Assembly: GCA_027069645.1 (NCBI GenBank)
Contig: JALXEI010000231.1
Coordinates: 1-14,483 of the forward strand
DNA from: Hyphomicrobiales bacterium
Lineage (GTDB): Bacteria; Pseudomonadota; Alphaproteobacteria; Rhizobiales; JAKIUO01
Direction of reading: 5' to 3'
DNA: 14,483 bases
Shown: positions 14,438 to 14,483 of the stretch, piece by piece
Numbering within the stretch: the stretch's first letter is position 1
Layout of the letters: every line of letters starts with the position of its first letter
Translations under genes and position numbers: made by a program
The notes under the pieces: model-generated
What the model saw: only the letters and a program-made list of their open reading frames with translations
What the model was told of the DNA's origin: nothing
Database searches by the model: none

Positions 14438-14483
14438 ATGAGACGTTATGCTCTACGAGATGATCAGTGGGATCAAATTGAAT
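14438..14483 (+). CDS. IS5-type transposase, 5' end only
   Basis: The window ends 15 codons into this gene. The visible residues, MRRYALRDDQWDQIE, are the usual opening of a common group of IS5-family transposases (compare MRRYALRDDQWERI). GAAAGGAG lies 8 bases before the ATG. The left end of this second IS must be between 14357 and 14437, so the two elements are almost adjacent; I cannot fix its terminal repeat without the other end. It runs on the opposite strand to the first transposase. Confidence 0.75.
   Translation, partial: MRRYALRDDQWDQIE

Overview
The window looks like a chromosomal segment of an alphaproteobacterium of moderately high GC. The basis is the S4 protein sequence (206 residues, no zinc-binding cysteine pair), a UbiH/Coq6-type hydroxylase next to a TesB thioesterase, a CobO-type corrinoid adenosyltransferase, a short PhnA-like protein, and an IS5-family element with a frameshifted transposase. 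I cannot name a genus.

Layout. 57-2584 (minus): rpsD, a secreted protein of unknown function, and a gph-type phosphoglycolate phosphatase. 2768-5653 (plus): a long, active-site-divergent member of the phosphoenolpyruvate carboxylase family, divergent from gph. 5654-6277: a gene-free, repeat-rich stretch with one copy of a 114-bp repeat, two nested inverted-repeat pairs and a stem-loop. 6278-7795 (plus): a dynamin-like membrane GTPase, followed by a second copy of the 114-bp repeat (7903-8016). 8044-9284 (minus): a PhnA C-terminal-domain protein whose start codon is unclear, and tesB. 9408-10664 (plus): a ubiquinone-biosynthesis FAD hydroxylase; 10913-11536 (plus): an exported protein with an HECGH metal-site motif. 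11733-13096 (minus): cobO and an upstream membrane-anchored protein of unknown function. 13249-14356: a dead IS5-family insertion sequence with a 266-bp non-coding, highly palindromic mobile element nested in its transposase gene. 14438-end: the first codons of a second IS5-type transposase.

Most genes are housekeeping functions in small independent units: translation, 2-phosphoglycolate salvage, C3/C4 metabolism, fatty acyl-CoA hydrolysis, ubiquinone and cobamide metabolism. The accessory signal is in the intergenic repeats around the dynamin-like gene and in the nested insertions at the right end. The strongest unusual feature is the 266-bp element: 31-bp terminal inverted repeats, a 3-bp target duplication that exactly restores the transposase sequence when removed, and two long internal stems. 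I saw no tRNA, rRNA, CRISPR array or recognisable multi-gene defence island.
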